Positions 24,345 to 33,485 of a stretch of 64,000 nt of DNA are shown here, one piece after another. The stretch is from Microbacterium sp. M28 (GTDB lineage: Bacteria; Actinomycetota; Actinomycetes; Actinomycetales; Microbacteriaceae): the NCBI RefSeq assembly GCF_025836995.1, contig NZ_CP107546.1, forward strand, positions 868,001 through 932,000, given 5' to 3'. How positions within the stretch are numbered: position 1 is the first letter of the stretch; each line of letters opens with the position of its first letter. The position numbers were made by a program, and so were the translations under genes. The notes under the pieces were generated by a model that was not told where the DNA came from, ran no database searches, and saw only the letters and a list, made by a program, of their open reading frames with translations.

Positions 24345-27300
24345 GTGTGGCGACGAACGGACAAGTCTGCGGATGACGCGGAGACGACGGCCGCAGTGAC
24401 GCTCGGCGCGCTGGGCGAGTCGTCGACCGGCGTCGATCTACCGCATGCCGCCGACGCCGAGCGTGCGCGCCTCAGAGCGGAAGCCGCCGACCTCGGCGGA
24501 CCATCGCCGCTGGTGCGCTACCACGACACCGTCGAGGGCGGGATCGACATCTCCAAGGCGCATCCGGGGAGTCTTCCGCAGTTCATCACCGGGCGGTCCA
24601 CGCTGCTGTCCAACCTCTTCCGCGACGAGGTGGGTCTGCGCACGGCACGACTGGCCGCCGAGCGGATCACCGCCAAGCACACCGAACTGCGCACGGTCCG
24701 CGGCATCGAGGCCGTGCACCTCGCCGTCGGACTCGCCGGCTGGCGGATCGGCGGTGTCCCGTTCTCGGCGCCCGTGCTGCTCCGGCCGCTCGCCATCCGC
24801 CGTCACCACTCCGACTTCGAGCTCAAGCTCCAGGGGTCGTTCTCGGTCAACCCGCAGCTGGTGCGGATCGCGCGCGAGCACTTCGGCATCACGATCGACT
24901 CGGATGCACTCGCAGCGCTGGCCTACGACGGTGGCATCTTCAAGCCGCAGCCGGTGATCGACAGCCTTCGGGCGCTCACCCGCTCGATCGACACGTTCTC
25001 GGTGCAGCCGCGACTTGTCGTGTCGGTGTTCGCCGACGTCGCATCGGCCATGGCGGCCGACAGCCGCAACCTCGACCACCCCGTGCTCAACGCGCTCGCC
25101 GGTCACGTCGACGACCGCGAACGCTTCACGGCCGAACGCCCTGTTCCCCCCGTGACGAGCCCGGACGATCGGGCGCCCGCCTCGGACAATCTCCTGCTGG
25201 ATGCCGATTCCGAGCAGGAAGCCGTGCTGGCCCGCATCGCGGCCGGCCAGTCCATGGCGATCGCGACCCTGCCGGGCACCGGTGGCACCCAGACCGTCAT
25301 CAACGCGCTCGGCGAACTGATCCGTGCGGGCAAGCGCGTCCTCGTGGTCTCCGCGCGGCGCTCCACGCTCGATGGCGTCCGCCATCGCCTGAACGGCATC
25401 GGGCTCGACAGCCTCGCCGTCAGTCCCGCCTCGATCCGTCGCGATCTCGTGCACGCCATCGGTCGCAACGAGAAGGCGGTCGCGCCCAAGGCAGGCGAGG
25501 TCGACGACGCTCTGGTGCGCCTGCGCACGGTGCTGCGCGATTATCGGCACGCCCTCACGAGCCCGGTCGCCGGTACCGGGGCGTCGGTCCTCGACGCGAC
25601 CAGGCAGCTCACCCGACTCGCCTCCCTCGAGCACCCTCCGTCGACCACGGCGCGCCTCGGCACGGATGCGCTCGCCCGACTCGCCGGCGACCGCAGCGCG
25701 GCGGCCGGGAAGCTCGTGCAGGCGGCGCGTCTCGGCGAGTTCCGCTTCGGCCCGGATGATTCGCCCTGGTACGGCGTGACGTTCGAGACCACCGAGGCGG
25801 CACGCGGCGCCCATGATCTGGCAGGGCGCCTGAGCTCTACGAGCGTGCCGGCGCTGCTCGAGCGCGGATACGAGCTCATCGCGCAGACGCGGATGCGCCC
25901 GTTCGCCACGATCGACGAACTGGGGGAGTACCTGCGGCTCCTGCAAGGCATGCGCGACTCCCTCGATCGGTTCAGCCCGACCGTCTTCGAACGTCCGCTG
26001 GGTGAGCTCATCCAGGCCCACGGCTCGCGACGCGACGCACCCGGCATGTCCGGGGCTAACCGGCGACGGCTGAAGAAGCTCGCCAAGGAGTATGTCCGCC
26101 CCGGTGTGCACATCCTCGACATGCACGAGGCTCTGCTGCGCATCCAGCAGCAGCGCACCGAGTGGCAGCGCTTCGTCGACGCAGGCGTCGCACCCGAGAT
26201 CCCGCTGGGCCTGTCCGACGTCTACGTCTCGTGGCAGCGCGTCCAGGCGGAGCTCGCCGAGCTGGATGCCGCGCTCGGACGCCGTGAACCGCTGGCCACC
26301 CTTCCGCTGGCACGTCTCGTGCGCACGCTCGCCGGTCTCGCGGCGAAGTCCGACGTGTTCGAGAACCTCGTCGAGCGCGCCGCGATCCGCGATGATCTCG
26401 CCCGGCTCGGCCTCGCGCCGCTGCTGGCGGAGCTGTCGGTGCGTCACGTCGCCGAGGACAGGGTCGCCGACGAGCTCGAGTTCGCCTGGTGGCAGTCGCT
26501 GCTGGAGCGGTCGCTGCAGGATGATCGGTCGCTGCTGGGCGCCAACACCGCGGTCGTCGATCGTCTCGAGCGCGACTTCCGTCTCGTGGACGAGGCGCAC
26601 GCGGCCATGGCCGGTCCGCTGCTGGCCTGGCAGCTGGCCAACCAGTGGAAGATCGCGATCGTCGACGAGCCGACCGAGTCGCAGAACCTGCGTCGCGCGC
26701 TCACCCAGGGCGTGCCGACGACCGCGGAGATCGTCAGTGCTGCGCCGACCCTGATGTCCGTGCTCGCCCCCGCCTGGATCTCATCGCCCTATCAGGTCCC
26801 CGAGATCCCGGACAGCGTCGAGTTCGATGCAGTGCTCCTGGTGGATGCCGCGGCGATCAACCTCGCCGAGGCGGCGCCGGCGATCCGCCGGGCCCGTCAG
26901 GTCGTCGCGTTCGGCGATCCCGTCACGCAGCGACCCACGCCGTTCCGTGTCGCTGTCGCGGGCGAGGAGGAGTGGGAGTCGGAGGTTCCGTTCGACTCCG
27001 TGTCGGTGTTCGAGCGGCTGGCCGAGCTGCTGCCGGTCGCCACGCTGACGCGCAGCTACCGTGCCGGCGGCGAGGATCTCGCCGAACTGATCAACGACGC
27101 GTTCTACGGCGGTGAGATCCAGTCCCTGCCCTGGGCCGGTTCGTACCTCGGACGCGGCAGCCTCACCGTCGACTACGTGGAGGGCGGCGTCGGGGCACCT
27201 GATCCGATCTCCGGTGCGGTCGAGAGTCCGGATGCCGAGGTGTCCCGTGTCGTGACGCTCGTCGTCGAGCATGCGGTCCACCGTCCGACGGAATCGCTCA

Positions 27301-28055
27301 TGGTCGTGACCGCGAGCGCGCGGCATGCCGAGCGGGTCCGAGCCGCGGTCACCAACGCGTTCGCCGGTCGCAGCGACGTCACCGCCTTCGTGTCGCGGGA
27401 CACCGCCGAGCCGTTCGCGGTGCTGACGCTCGAGGAGTCCGTGGCCGAGAGCCGCGACCGAGTGATCTTCTCGCTCGGGTTCGGCCTCACCAAGCACGGC
27501 CGGGTCCTCAGTGACTTCGGCGACCTGTCCCGTCCGGATGGCGAGCGTCTGCTGACGGTCGGAATGACGCGTGCGCGACGTTCGATGGTCCTGGTGTCCT
27601 CGATCCGCCCCTCGTCCTTCGACGACGGCCGGCTCGAGCACGGTGCCGCGACCCTCATGTCCATCCTGGGCGGGCTCGCGGGACGGTCCCGCGAGGCGCG
27701 TCTGGAGGACCTCGCCGACCCGCTCACTCTGGCGCTCGCCCGCGAGTTGCGCCGAGCAGGGGCATCCGTCGATGTGGACTACCGCGGACTGCTGCCGCTG
27801 GTCGCACAGCACAACGGCCGCGCCGTGGTCATCGAATCCGACCCCGAGTCGCGGGGGGAGTCCCTGCGCGAGTCGCTTCGGTTGCGACCGAATGTGCTGC
27901 GGCGTCTCGGATGGCACTACGTCCGCGTGCACGCGTTCGACCTGTACAGCGACCCTGCGACCGCGGCGAACCGCATCGCCGAGGTGCTCGGCATCTCGTC
28001 GGACACCCAGCGGGTGGACCTGGACACGCAGCCGATCGAGCGGGGCGATGGCTGA
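24345..28055 (+). CDS. SF1 helicase/nuclease-like giant protein with degenerate catalytic motifs
   Basis: The 1236-residue protein has a leaderless-type GTG start (TAGTCT seven bases before). Residues 60-290 form an unassigned N-terminal domain. From about 290 the SF1 (UvrD/Dna2-like) motifs can be followed: motif I reads LPGTGGTQT with G314 in place of the Walker lysine; motif II reads VLLVDAA with D834 followed by Ala instead of Glu; motif III is GDPVTQ; motif IV resembles TRSYRAGGEDL; motif VI is VGMTRARRS. The last 100 residues (LRRAGASVDVDYRG, VVIESD, LRRLGWHYVRVHAFD) resemble the restriction-endonuclease-like tail of DUF4011-type helicases. The protein is probably not an active ATPase. 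A small gene overlaps its end. Confidence 0.8.
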   Translation: MWRRTDKSADDAETTAAVTLGALGESSTGVDLPHAADAERARLRAEAADLGGPSPLVRYHDTVEGGIDISKAHPGSLPQFITGRSTLLSNLFRDEVGLRTARLAAERITAKHTELRTVRGIEAVHLAVGLAGWRIGGVPFSAPVLLRPLAIRRHHSDFELKLQGSFSVNPQLVRIAREHFGITIDSDALAALAYDGGIFKPQPVIDSLRALTRSIDTFSVQPRLVVSVFADVASAMAADSRNLDHPVLNALAGHVDDRERFTAERPVPPVTSPDDRAPASDNLLLDADSEQEAVLARIAAGQSMAIATLPGTGGTQTVINALGELIRAGKRVLVVSARRSTLDGVRHRLNGIGLDSLAVSPASIRRDLVHAIGRNEKAVAPKAGEVDDALVRLRTVLRDYRHALTSPVAGTGASVLDATRQLTRLASLEHPPSTTARLGTDALARLAGDRSAAAGKLVQAARLGEFRFGPDDSPWYGVTFETTEAARGAHDLAGRLSSTSVPALLERGYELIAQTRMRPFATIDELGEYLRLLQGMRDSLDRFSPTVFERPLGELIQAHGSRRDAPGMSGANRRRLKKLAKEYVRPGVHILDMHEALLRIQQQRTEWQRFVDAGVAPEIPLGLSDVYVSWQRVQAELAELDAALGRREPLATLPLARLVRTLAGLAAKSDVFENLVERAAIRDDLARLGLAPLLAELSVRHVAEDRVADELEFAWWQSLLERSLQDDRSLLGANTAVVDRLERDFRLVDEAHAAMAGPLLAWQLANQWKIAIVDEPTESQNLRRALTQGVPTTAEIVSAAPTLMSVLAPAWISSPYQVPEIPDSVEFDAVLLVDAAAINLAEAAPAIRRARQVVAFGDPVTQRPTPFRVAVAGEEEWESEVPFDSVSVFERLAELLPVATLTRSYRAGGEDLAELINDAFYGGEIQSLPWAGSYLGRGSLTVDYVEGGVGAPDPISGAVESPDAEVSRVVTLVVEHAVHRPTESLMVVTASARHAERVRAAVTNAFAGRSDVTAFVSRDTAEPFAVLTLEESVAESRDRVIFSLGFGLTKHGRVLSDFGDLSRPDGERLLTVGMTRARRSMVLVSSIRPSSFDDGRLEHGAATLMSILGGLAGRSREARLEDLADPLTLALARELRRAGASVDVDYRGLLPLVAQHNGRAVVIESDPESRGESLRESLRLRPNVLRRLGWHYVRVHAFDLYSDPATAANRIAEVLGISSDTQRVDLDTQPIERGDG

Positions 28056-28233
28056 CCAGCCGCGTCAGCGCGTCGAGCGGGTCGCAGGGTCTCGGCGTGC
28101 GCGGCTCACGCCCGCGCCTGGCACTGATCCGTCCCCGGATGTGGCGGCGAAGGATGCCGCGGCTGCCGCGCCGGTGAAGGACCAGGGCCCGAACGACGCG
28201 CGTCTGCGGCAGGACGTCCCGCCGCACTACTGA
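28048..28233 (+). CDS. Small charged protein overlapping the helicase-like gene
   Basis: A 61-residue protein starting MADQPRQRVERVAGSRRARL and ending NDARLRQDVPPHY. It is polar and probably disordered with a distinct C-terminal motif. The ATG overlaps the last codons of the helicase-like gene by 8 bp, and GAGCGGGG precedes it, so co-translation is likely. No family is recognised. A role as a partner of the helicase-like protein is only a guess from gene order. Confidence 0.65.
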   Translation: MADQPRQRVERVAGSRRARLTPAPGTDPSPDVAAKDAAAAAPVKDQGPNDARLRQDVPPHY

Positions 28234-28256
28234 CGCGCGCCGCTCGCCACCGGAAG

Positions 28257-28664
28257 TCAGACGGTGTTGTTCTTGCGCAGCAGGTCGCGGATCTCGATGA
28301 GCAGCTCCTGCTCGCTCGGGAGAGTCTCCTCTTCCACGGCCGGGTTCTTCGCGGCCTGGTGCTCCTTGTAGCGGTTCATCGGCAGGACGAACACGAAGTA
28401 CACCACGAGGGCGACGGCGAGGAAGCTGATGATCGCGGAGATGAGATCGCCGATCGGGAACGTCACCTCGTTGCCGTAGATGTTGGTGACGGTCGGACCG
28501 AAGTTGCCGGCGGCGTCTGCTTCGAAGAAGAGCGACACCAGCGGGTTGATGATGCTCGACACCACGGCGTTGACGATCGCGGTGAACGCACCGCCGATGA
28601 CGACCGCCACCGCGAGGTCGATGACGTTGCCCTTGGTGATGAACTCCTTGAATCCCTGGATCAC
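28257..28664 (-). CDS. mscL: Large-conductance mechanosensitive channel
   Basis: The 135-residue protein starts MIQGFKEFITKGNVIDLAVAVVIGGAFTAIVNAVV, the amphipathic helix and TM1 of MscL. TM2 lies at about residues 70-92 and a cytoplasmic helix ends in LLIEIRDLLRKNNTV. It opens under membrane tension to release solutes during osmotic down-shock. The GTG start is preceded by AAAAGGGGGG. It is last in an operon after formyl-THF cyclo-ligase and fmdB. Confidence 0.96.
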   Translation of the reverse strand: MIQGFKEFITKGNVIDLAVAVVIGGAFTAIVNAVVSSIINPLVSLFFEADAAGNFGPTVTNIYGNEVTFPIGDLISAIISFLAVALVVYFVFVLPMNRYKEHQAAKNPAVEEETLPSEQELLIEIRDLLRKNNTV

Positions 28665-28691
28665 GAGGATCCCCCCTTTTCGGTTCGGGCC

Positions 28692-28964
28692 TCAGCTCGA
28701 GGCCGGTGCCGTCGCGGGTGCCGGTTTGGCGCTCGTCGACGATTCCGTCTTCGATGATGCCGACGATTCCGACTTCGCACCACTTCCGCTGCGCGAGTCG
28801 GTGCGATAGAAGCCGGAGCCGTTGAACGTGACGCCGATCGATCCGTACTGCTTGCGCAGGGCGCCGCCGCACTCCGGGCACACCGTGAGCGCGGCATCCG
28901 AGAAGCTCTGGACGGCGTCGAACTGGTGGCGGCACCGCGTGCAGGCATAGGCATAGGTGGGCAT
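28692..28964 (-). CDS. FmdB-type zinc ribbon protein
   Basis: The 90-residue protein begins MPTYAYACTRC and carries paired cysteines C8/C11 and C29/C32, the FmdB/CxxC zinc ribbon, followed by YGSIGVTFNGSGFYRTD and a Ser/Lys/Ala-rich disordered tail. The name derives from a putative amidase regulator; actual function is unknown. It lies 16 bp downstream of the cyclo-ligase gene and 27 bp upstream of mscL, a common actinobacterial arrangement. Confidence 0.9.
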   Translation of the reverse strand: MPTYAYACTRCRHQFDAVQSFSDAALTVCPECGGALRKQYGSIGVTFNGSGFYRTDSRSGSGAKSESSASSKTESSTSAKPAPATAPASS

Positions 28965-28979
28965 GGTTGTTCCTTGGAA

Positions 28980-29576
28980 TCAGCGTCGCGCAGGCGACAG
29001 CGTGAGTGTCCGGGTGGGGGTCACGACGCCGGTGACGGGCTGGTCGTGCACCTCCCGCGGAAGGGTTTCGAGTACCTCGGAATCATAGATCACCGCGTAG
29101 ACCGGCGGGCATCTCTCCATGGAACCGATGGTCTTGTCGAAGTAGCCGCGACCCCAGCCGAGCCGCATCCCGGTCTCGTCGATGGCGGCTGCGGGGATGA
29201 TCATGAGGTCCACATCGTTGACCGCGATCGGGCCGAGCACCTCGCCGGTCGGCTCCGGCAGACCGAAGAGACCTTCGGCCACGTCGGGGGAGTCGTCCGC
29301 GACGGCCCAGTCCAGCAGGCCGTCCGCTCGGGACACGGGAAGGAGGACTCGGATGCCTCGCCGTACCGCCCGCTCGACGAACTCGCGAGTGCCGGGTTCG
29401 GTGGTCGTCGACAGGAAGCAGGAGATGGAGCGGGCGCCGAGCCGATCGACGAGCTCGTCCAGGCGGTCGGCGATCGCGGATGCGGCAGCGGCCCGTTGCG
29501 CATCGGAGAGGAGCTGACGTCGCTCGCGGAGTTCGGCGCGCAGCGCGCGTTTCGCGTGCTCGATGTCGGTCGACAT
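28980..29576 (-). CDS. 5-formyltetrahydrofolate cyclo-ligase
   Basis: The 198-residue protein has the MTHFS family motifs: KRALRAELRERRQ at the start (ATP site), a PAAAIDETGMRLGWGRGYFDKT signature at about residues 135-156 and a VIYDSEV strand. It converts 5-formyl-THF to 5,10-methenyl-THF with ATP, salvaging the stored folate. TAGACT seven bases before the ATG points to a leaderless transcript divergent from galU, which also looks leaderless. Confidence 0.93.
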   Translation of the reverse strand: MSTDIEHAKRALRAELRERRQLLSDAQRAAAASAIADRLDELVDRLGARSISCFLSTTTEPGTREFVERAVRRGIRVLLPVSRADGLLDWAVADDSPDVAEGLFGLPEPTGEVLGPIAVNDVDLMIIPAAAIDETGMRLGWGRGYFDKTIGSMERCPPVYAVIYDSEVLETLPREVHDQPVTGVVTPTRTLTLSPARR

Positions 29577-29638
29577 GGTCCCGAGTCTAGACGGCCGACC
29601 AGGGAAGGCCTTCAGCGCGTGCCCGCTAAGCTGGCCCA

Positions 29639-30526
29639 ATGGCGAAACACATGATCAAGGCTGTCATCCCGGCTGCCGGACTGGGCACCCGCTTCCTCCC
29701 CGCGACGAAGGCGATGCCGAAGGAGATGCTGCCGGTCGTGGACAAGCCGGCGATCCAGTACGTCGTGGAAGAGGCGGCGGCGGCGGGCATCGACGACATC
29801 CTGGTGATCATCGGGCGCAATAAGAACGCCATCTCCAACCACTTCGATTCCGTGCCGGAACTCGAGGTCAAGCTGATGGAGAAGGGCGACACAGGGCGGC
29901 TCGCCCGCGTCGTGCAGTCCAGCGACCTGGCCGACATCCACTTCGTCCGTCAGGGCGAGCCCAAGGGGCTCGGCCACGCGGTCCTCCGTGCCAAGACGCA
30001 CGTCGGCGACAGTTCGTTCGCCGTGCTGCTCGGTGACGACCTGATCGACGAGCGCGACGCGCTGCTGACCACGATGCTCGAAGTTCACGAAGCCACCGGC
30101 GCGGCCGTCATCGCACTGATGGAGGTCGACCCCGCCAGTATCCACATGTACGGCGCGGCCGCGGTCGAGCCGACCGACCGCGACGACGTGGTGCGGGTCA
30201 CGGATCTCGTCGAGAAGCCCGCGCAGGAGGACGCGCCGTCCAACCTGGCGATCATCGGACGATACGTTCTCCCGGCGAGCGTGTTCGACGTCCTCGAGCA
30301 CACCGAACCGGGCAAGGGCGGCGAGATCCAGCTGACCGACGCTCTCCAGGAGCTGGCCACGCGTCCCGGCGGACCGGGCGTCGTCGGCGTGATCTTCCGC
30401 GGTCGCCGGTACGACACCGGTGATCGGGTCGACTACATCAAGGCGATCGTCCAGCTCGCGACCGACCGTGAAGACCTCGGCGCGGACCTGCGTCCGTGGC
30501 TGAAGGAGTTCGCCGAGCGCCTCTAG
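29639..30526 (+). CDS. galU: UTP-glucose-1-phosphate uridylyltransferase
   Basis: The 295-residue nucleotidyltransferase starts KAVIPAAGLGTRFLPATKAMPKEMLPV, the nucleotide-binding loop and the Lys of GalU, with FVRQGEPKGLGHAV (base recognition), LLGDDLI (metal Asp) and VEKP later on. It makes UDP-glucose for cell-wall polymers and glycolipids. TAAGCT six bases before the ATG suggests a leaderless mRNA. A RimJ-type acetyltransferase gene follows 20 bp later. Confidence 0.95.
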   Translation: MAKHMIKAVIPAAGLGTRFLPATKAMPKEMLPVVDKPAIQYVVEEAAAAGIDDILVIIGRNKNAISNHFDSVPELEVKLMEKGDTGRLARVVQSSDLADIHFVRQGEPKGLGHAVLRAKTHVGDSSFAVLLGDDLIDERDALLTTMLEVHEATGAAVIALMEVDPASIHMYGAAAVEPTDRDDVVRVTDLVEKPAQEDAPSNLAIIGRYVLPASVFDVLEHTEPGKGGEIQLTDALQELATRPGGPGVVGVIFRGRRYDTGDRVDYIKAIVQLATDREDLGADLRPWLKEFAERL

Positions 30527-30546
30527 GCGGCGGAGCGAGACGTGCG

Positions 30547-31176
30547 ATGGAACTGCTGACGGGGCACCGGCACGGCAAGGTCGAACTTCGACTCGTCCGC
30601 ACCCGTGACGCGCGCACCCTGCAGCAGGAGCTGCTGAGCAATCGCTCCTGGTTGCAGCGCTGGGAGGCGACCGTGCCGAACGGCACCGCGTCGTTCGACA
30701 TGCGCGTGGGCATCCGACGCCTGCTGCAGCAGTACCGTGACGGAGCCGGGTACCCGTTCGTCATGCTGTACGACGGCGAGATCGCCGGCCAGCTCAACAT
30801 CTGGGGAGTCTCGCGCGGATCGCTGTGCTCGGCGACGATCGGCTACTGGGTCAGCGAGCGGTTCGCCGGCAAGGGCATCACCCCGACCGCGGTCGCGCTC
30901 GCGACGGATGCGAGCTTCATGGAGTACGGGCTGCATCGGATGGAGATCTGCATCCGGCCCGAGAACGCGGCGAGTCTGCGGGTGGTTCAGAAGCTGGGCT
31001 TCCGCTACGAGGGACTGCGCCGCAGGTACATCCACATCGACGGGGACTGGCGCGACCACTACGCATTCGCTCTGACCAGGGAGGACGTACCGCGCGGCGT
31101 GCTCGCCCGGTGGGTCGAGGGGCAGGCCCCCCAGGATGCGGCGGCGATCCCGCCATCGGATCGTCTGTCCATCTGA
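30547..31176 (+). CDS. RimJ/RimL-type GNAT acetyltransferase
   Basis: The 209-residue protein has the GNAT layout of the RimJ class: AGQLNIWGVSRGSLCSATIGYWVSERFAGKGITPTAVAL (strands and acetyl-CoA loop, residues 78-120) and GLHRMEICIRPENAASLRVVQKLGFRYEG (motif B, 135-163). These enzymes acetylate N-termini of ribosomal proteins or small amines. An upstream extension from 30496 overlaps galU and is not used. It is probably co-transcribed with galU. Confidence 0.88.
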   Translation: MELLTGHRHGKVELRLVRTRDARTLQQELLSNRSWLQRWEATVPNGTASFDMRVGIRRLLQQYRDGAGYPFVMLYDGEIAGQLNIWGVSRGSLCSATIGYWVSERFAGKGITPTAVALATDASFMEYGLHRMEICIRPENAASLRVVQKLGFRYEGLRRRYIHIDGDWRDHYAFALTREDVPRGVLARWVEGQAPQDAAAIPPSDRLSI

Positions 31177-31239
31177 TTCGCAGGCGACACGCGCTCGTAC
31201 TCCGCGGCCGCGGGGGTGCGTGCCCTTACCGTTGAGCGT

Positions 31240-32103
31240 ATGGATGGGCCGGTGCTGAGTGGGGGCGTGATCGTCCTCGTCGCCGTGCTCCTGTGGATGC
31301 TCTACCTGCTCCCCAGCTGGCGCGGACGCTACCAGTACAACGCGGCCGAACGGAACGCCGTTCGCCTGAATCAGGCGCTCCGGGTACTGGCCGAGACGAG
31401 TGAGACGCCGGACGAGGTCCGTCTCGAGCTCAACGCCCGCACCGCGTTGGCGCAGCAGAAGCTCGCCAAACGCGTGCAGTCCGAGAAGGAAGCCGCCGAA
31501 CTCGTGCGCCTGCGCGAAGAACTCGCCGCGGCGCAGGCCGACCCCGCCCTGCAGCAGGCGCGCGCACGGCGTCGCGTCCGCGTGACAGCCCTCATCGCGA
31601 TGCTGATCGGTCTGGCGGTCGCCGGTGTCGGCGCATGGCAGATCGTCACGACCGGTGTCCAGATGCTCGCCTGGGTCGGCGGCGCTCTCGCGCTGGCAGC
31701 CTTGATCGTCCTGCAGCGGATGGCGCGCGTCGCCTCCCGCGCCGCGCGACGACCGGCCGTCGTCGCGGAAGCGAGTGCGCCACGAGTGTCGCCTCCGCTC
31801 CACGATCAGGGCACCGCGTCCTGGACTCCGAGGCCGCTGCCCGAACCGCTCACCTCGCTGGCCGGATCGCGTGCGCAGGTCGCGCGGGCCGAGATCGAGG
31901 CCACCCAGGAGCTGCGACGTGCGGAGCGCCTCGCCGAGCTGCGCGAGCGCGCCGCGAGCATGGCACCCGCGGAACCGGTCCGACTCGCGCCGCGGGAAAC
32001 GCCGGCAGCGGCGGATTCTCCTTACTCCCGCATGGGATTCGTCGACGACGCAGAGATCGAGGACCACGTCCGTCAGATGCTCGCTCGTCGAGCCGCCGGC
32101 TGA
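31240..32103 (+). CDS. Membrane protein with coiled coil
   Basis: The 287-residue protein starts with a helix (VIVLVAVLLWMLYLLP, about 9-25). A charged coiled-coil segment follows (about 60-110: LNARTALAQQKLAKRVQSEK), then two adjacent helices (about 115-155), and a long polar tail ending EDHVRQMLARRAAG. No known domain is seen. Similar proteins are found in Microbacteriaceae under uninformative names. TACCGT seven bases before the ATG suggests a leaderless mRNA. It lies just before tRNA-Ala. Confidence 0.75.
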   Translation: MDGPVLSGGVIVLVAVLLWMLYLLPSWRGRYQYNAAERNAVRLNQALRVLAETSETPDEVRLELNARTALAQQKLAKRVQSEKEAAELVRLREELAAAQADPALQQARARRRVRVTALIAMLIGLAVAGVGAWQIVTTGVQMLAWVGGALALAALIVLQRMARVASRAARRPAVVAEASAPRVSPPLHDQGTASWTPRPLPEPLTSLAGSRAQVARAEIEATQELRRAERLAELRERAASMAPAEPVRLAPRETPAAADSPYSRMGFVDDAEIEDHVRQMLARRAAG

Positions 32104-32154
32104 GCCAATGGCGAATCGGACCTCGAAGATCGTGATAATCTAACGGAGGTTCAC

Positions 32155-32227
32155 GGGCCTATGGCGCAGTTGGTAGCGCGCCTCGTTCGCATCGAGGAGG
32201 TCAGGGGTTCGAATCCCCTTAGGTCCA
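32155..32227 (+). tRNA. tRNA-Ala (anticodon CGC)
   Basis: The cloverleaf is complete: acceptor GGGCCTA with TAGGTCC, D stem GCGC/GCGC, anticodon stem CCTCG/CGAGG with loop TTCGCAT (anticodon CGC), T arm AGGGG-TTCGAAT-CCCCT. CCA is not encoded (the next bases after A73 are CCG). A TAATCT -10 lies just upstream. Confidence 0.97.
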
Positions 32228-32249
32228 CCGTGAGATGTCGCAAGACAGG

Positions 32250-32291
32250 AAGAACGGCTGAGTTCCCAGTTTCGGGGGTTCAGCCGTTCTT
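32250..32291. terminator. Hairpin between tRNA-Ala and the LacI gene
   Basis: A 12-bp perfect stem (AAGAACGGCTGA at 32250-32261 with TCAGCCGTTCTT at 32280-32291) has an 18-nt loop. It can end both the tRNA transcript and the convergent lacI-type transcript, whose stop codon is inside the stem. Confidence 0.8.
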
Positions 32292-33350
32292 GCGTCTGGC
32301 TGTCGTCCGCTGAGGGCTGACGATTCGTCGCTCTCCGCATAAGGCGGGCGAGGTGCTCTCGCGGATCTTCAGTTCGAATCCGGTGCGACGGTGCCGCGCT
32401 GGACGCTCGCCGTGCTTGCCCTCCAACTGCTCGCTGAGAAGCTCGAGCGCGTTCGCTGCGAGGCCGTCCCGAGACAGCGCGATCGTCGACAGCGACGGGC
32501 TCGAGCGGCGAGCCTCGGCGATGTCGTCGAAGCCGATGAGCATCACCTGATCCGGGATGCGGATGCCGGCACGCAGCAGAGCCCTCATCGCGCCGAGCGC
32601 GATCGAGTCGTTCAGGCCGAAGATCGCATCGGGCAGCGTCGTGCCGCTGCGAAGGAGCTCGGTGATGAGGCGTTCGCCCTCGTCCCGTGTCCACACTCCG
32701 ACCAGTTCGAGGGCGGGATCGAGGGTGAGCCCGGCCTCGGCGAGGGCCTCGTCGAAACCTTGTCGTCGGAGCGTATAACTGTGCTCGGTGTTCTTCGCGG
32801 CGCCGAGAAGGGCGATCCGCGTACGCCCGGAGTCGACCAGGTGGCGGACGGCGGCCGCCGCGCCTTCGCGGTTCGGGATGCCGACATGATCGAGCGGTCC
32901 GTCGTACTCGCGATCGCTGATCAGGACGAGCGGGTGGTCCGCTCGCTCGAGAGGGTCGTCGTCCGGGCCGAGACTCAGCGCGCTTATGATCACGCCATCG
33001 GTCAGTTGATCGCCGCCGCCCTGGAGGAGGGCGACCTCCCGGGCATGCCCGCCACCGGTGGTCTCGATGAGCACTCTCAGGCCGAGTTCACGCGCCCGCT
33101 CGATCACCGCTTCGGCGAGGTCGGCGAAGTAGCGCTCACGCAGGCCAGGGAGCGCGAGCGTGATCGTCCCGCTGCGGCCGCTCCTGAGCTGCCGTGCGAC
33201 GACATTGGGCCGATAACCGAGTTCGCGCAGACTGGCCTCGACGCGTGCGCGGGTCTGCGGGGAGACGTGGACATAGTTGTTCACGACGTTCGACACTGTG
33301 CGTTGAGACACCCCTGCGTGACGGGCGACGTCGGACATGCTCACGGGCAT
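32280..33350 (-). CDS. LacI-family transcriptional regulator
   Basis: The 356-residue protein has the N-terminal HTH and hinge (MSDVARHAGVSQRTVSNVVNNYVHVSPQTRARVEASLRELGYRPN) and a periplasmic-binding-like ligand domain (about residues 65-340). GGAGGT six bases before the ATG at 33350 defines the start; the much longer open frame upstream is a shadow of the divergent glycosidase. It is expected to repress the GH2 gene until a sugar ligand binds. A palindrome in the 135-bp gap is the candidate operator. Confidence 0.93.
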   Translation of the reverse strand: MPVSMSDVARHAGVSQRTVSNVVNNYVHVSPQTRARVEASLRELGYRPNVVARQLRSGRSGTITLALPGLRERYFADLAEAVIERARELGLRVLIETTGGGHAREVALLQGGGDQLTDGVIISALSLGPDDDPLERADHPLVLISDREYDGPLDHVGIPNREGAAAAVRHLVDSGRTRIALLGAAKNTEHSYTLRRQGFDEALAEAGLTLDPALELVGVWTRDEGERLITELLRSGTTLPDAIFGLNDSIALGAMRALLRAGIRIPDQVMLIGFDDIAEARRSSPSLSTIALSRDGLAANALELLSEQLEGKHGERPARHRRTGFELKIRESTSPALCGERRIVSPQRTTARRKNG

Positions 33351-33428
33351 GGATGACCTCCGATCCGTCGCGGCGCCGGCGCGATCCGCACGGCCGCCTG
33401 TCGTCTCACTGTATAGCCGGCGTTTCGG

Positions 33429-33444
33429 TTTGCTACGCAGCAAA
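33429..33444. promoter_or_regulatory. Candidate LacI-type operator before the GH2 gene
   Basis: A perfect inverted repeat TTTGCT-ACGC-AGCAAA is centred in the divergent lacI-GH2 intergenic gap. It is AT-richer than the surroundings and similar in size to LacI-family half-sites. Confidence 0.6.
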
Positions 33445-33485
33445 TTGCATGCGCTAATAGAAGTCCGATCGAAGGAGATGACCTC

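Noticed and set aside
24345..28233. Complete restriction-modification or defence island
   Set aside because: Only one helicase/nuclease-like protein with degraded motifs and one small protein; no methylase, toxin or phage-related neighbours.
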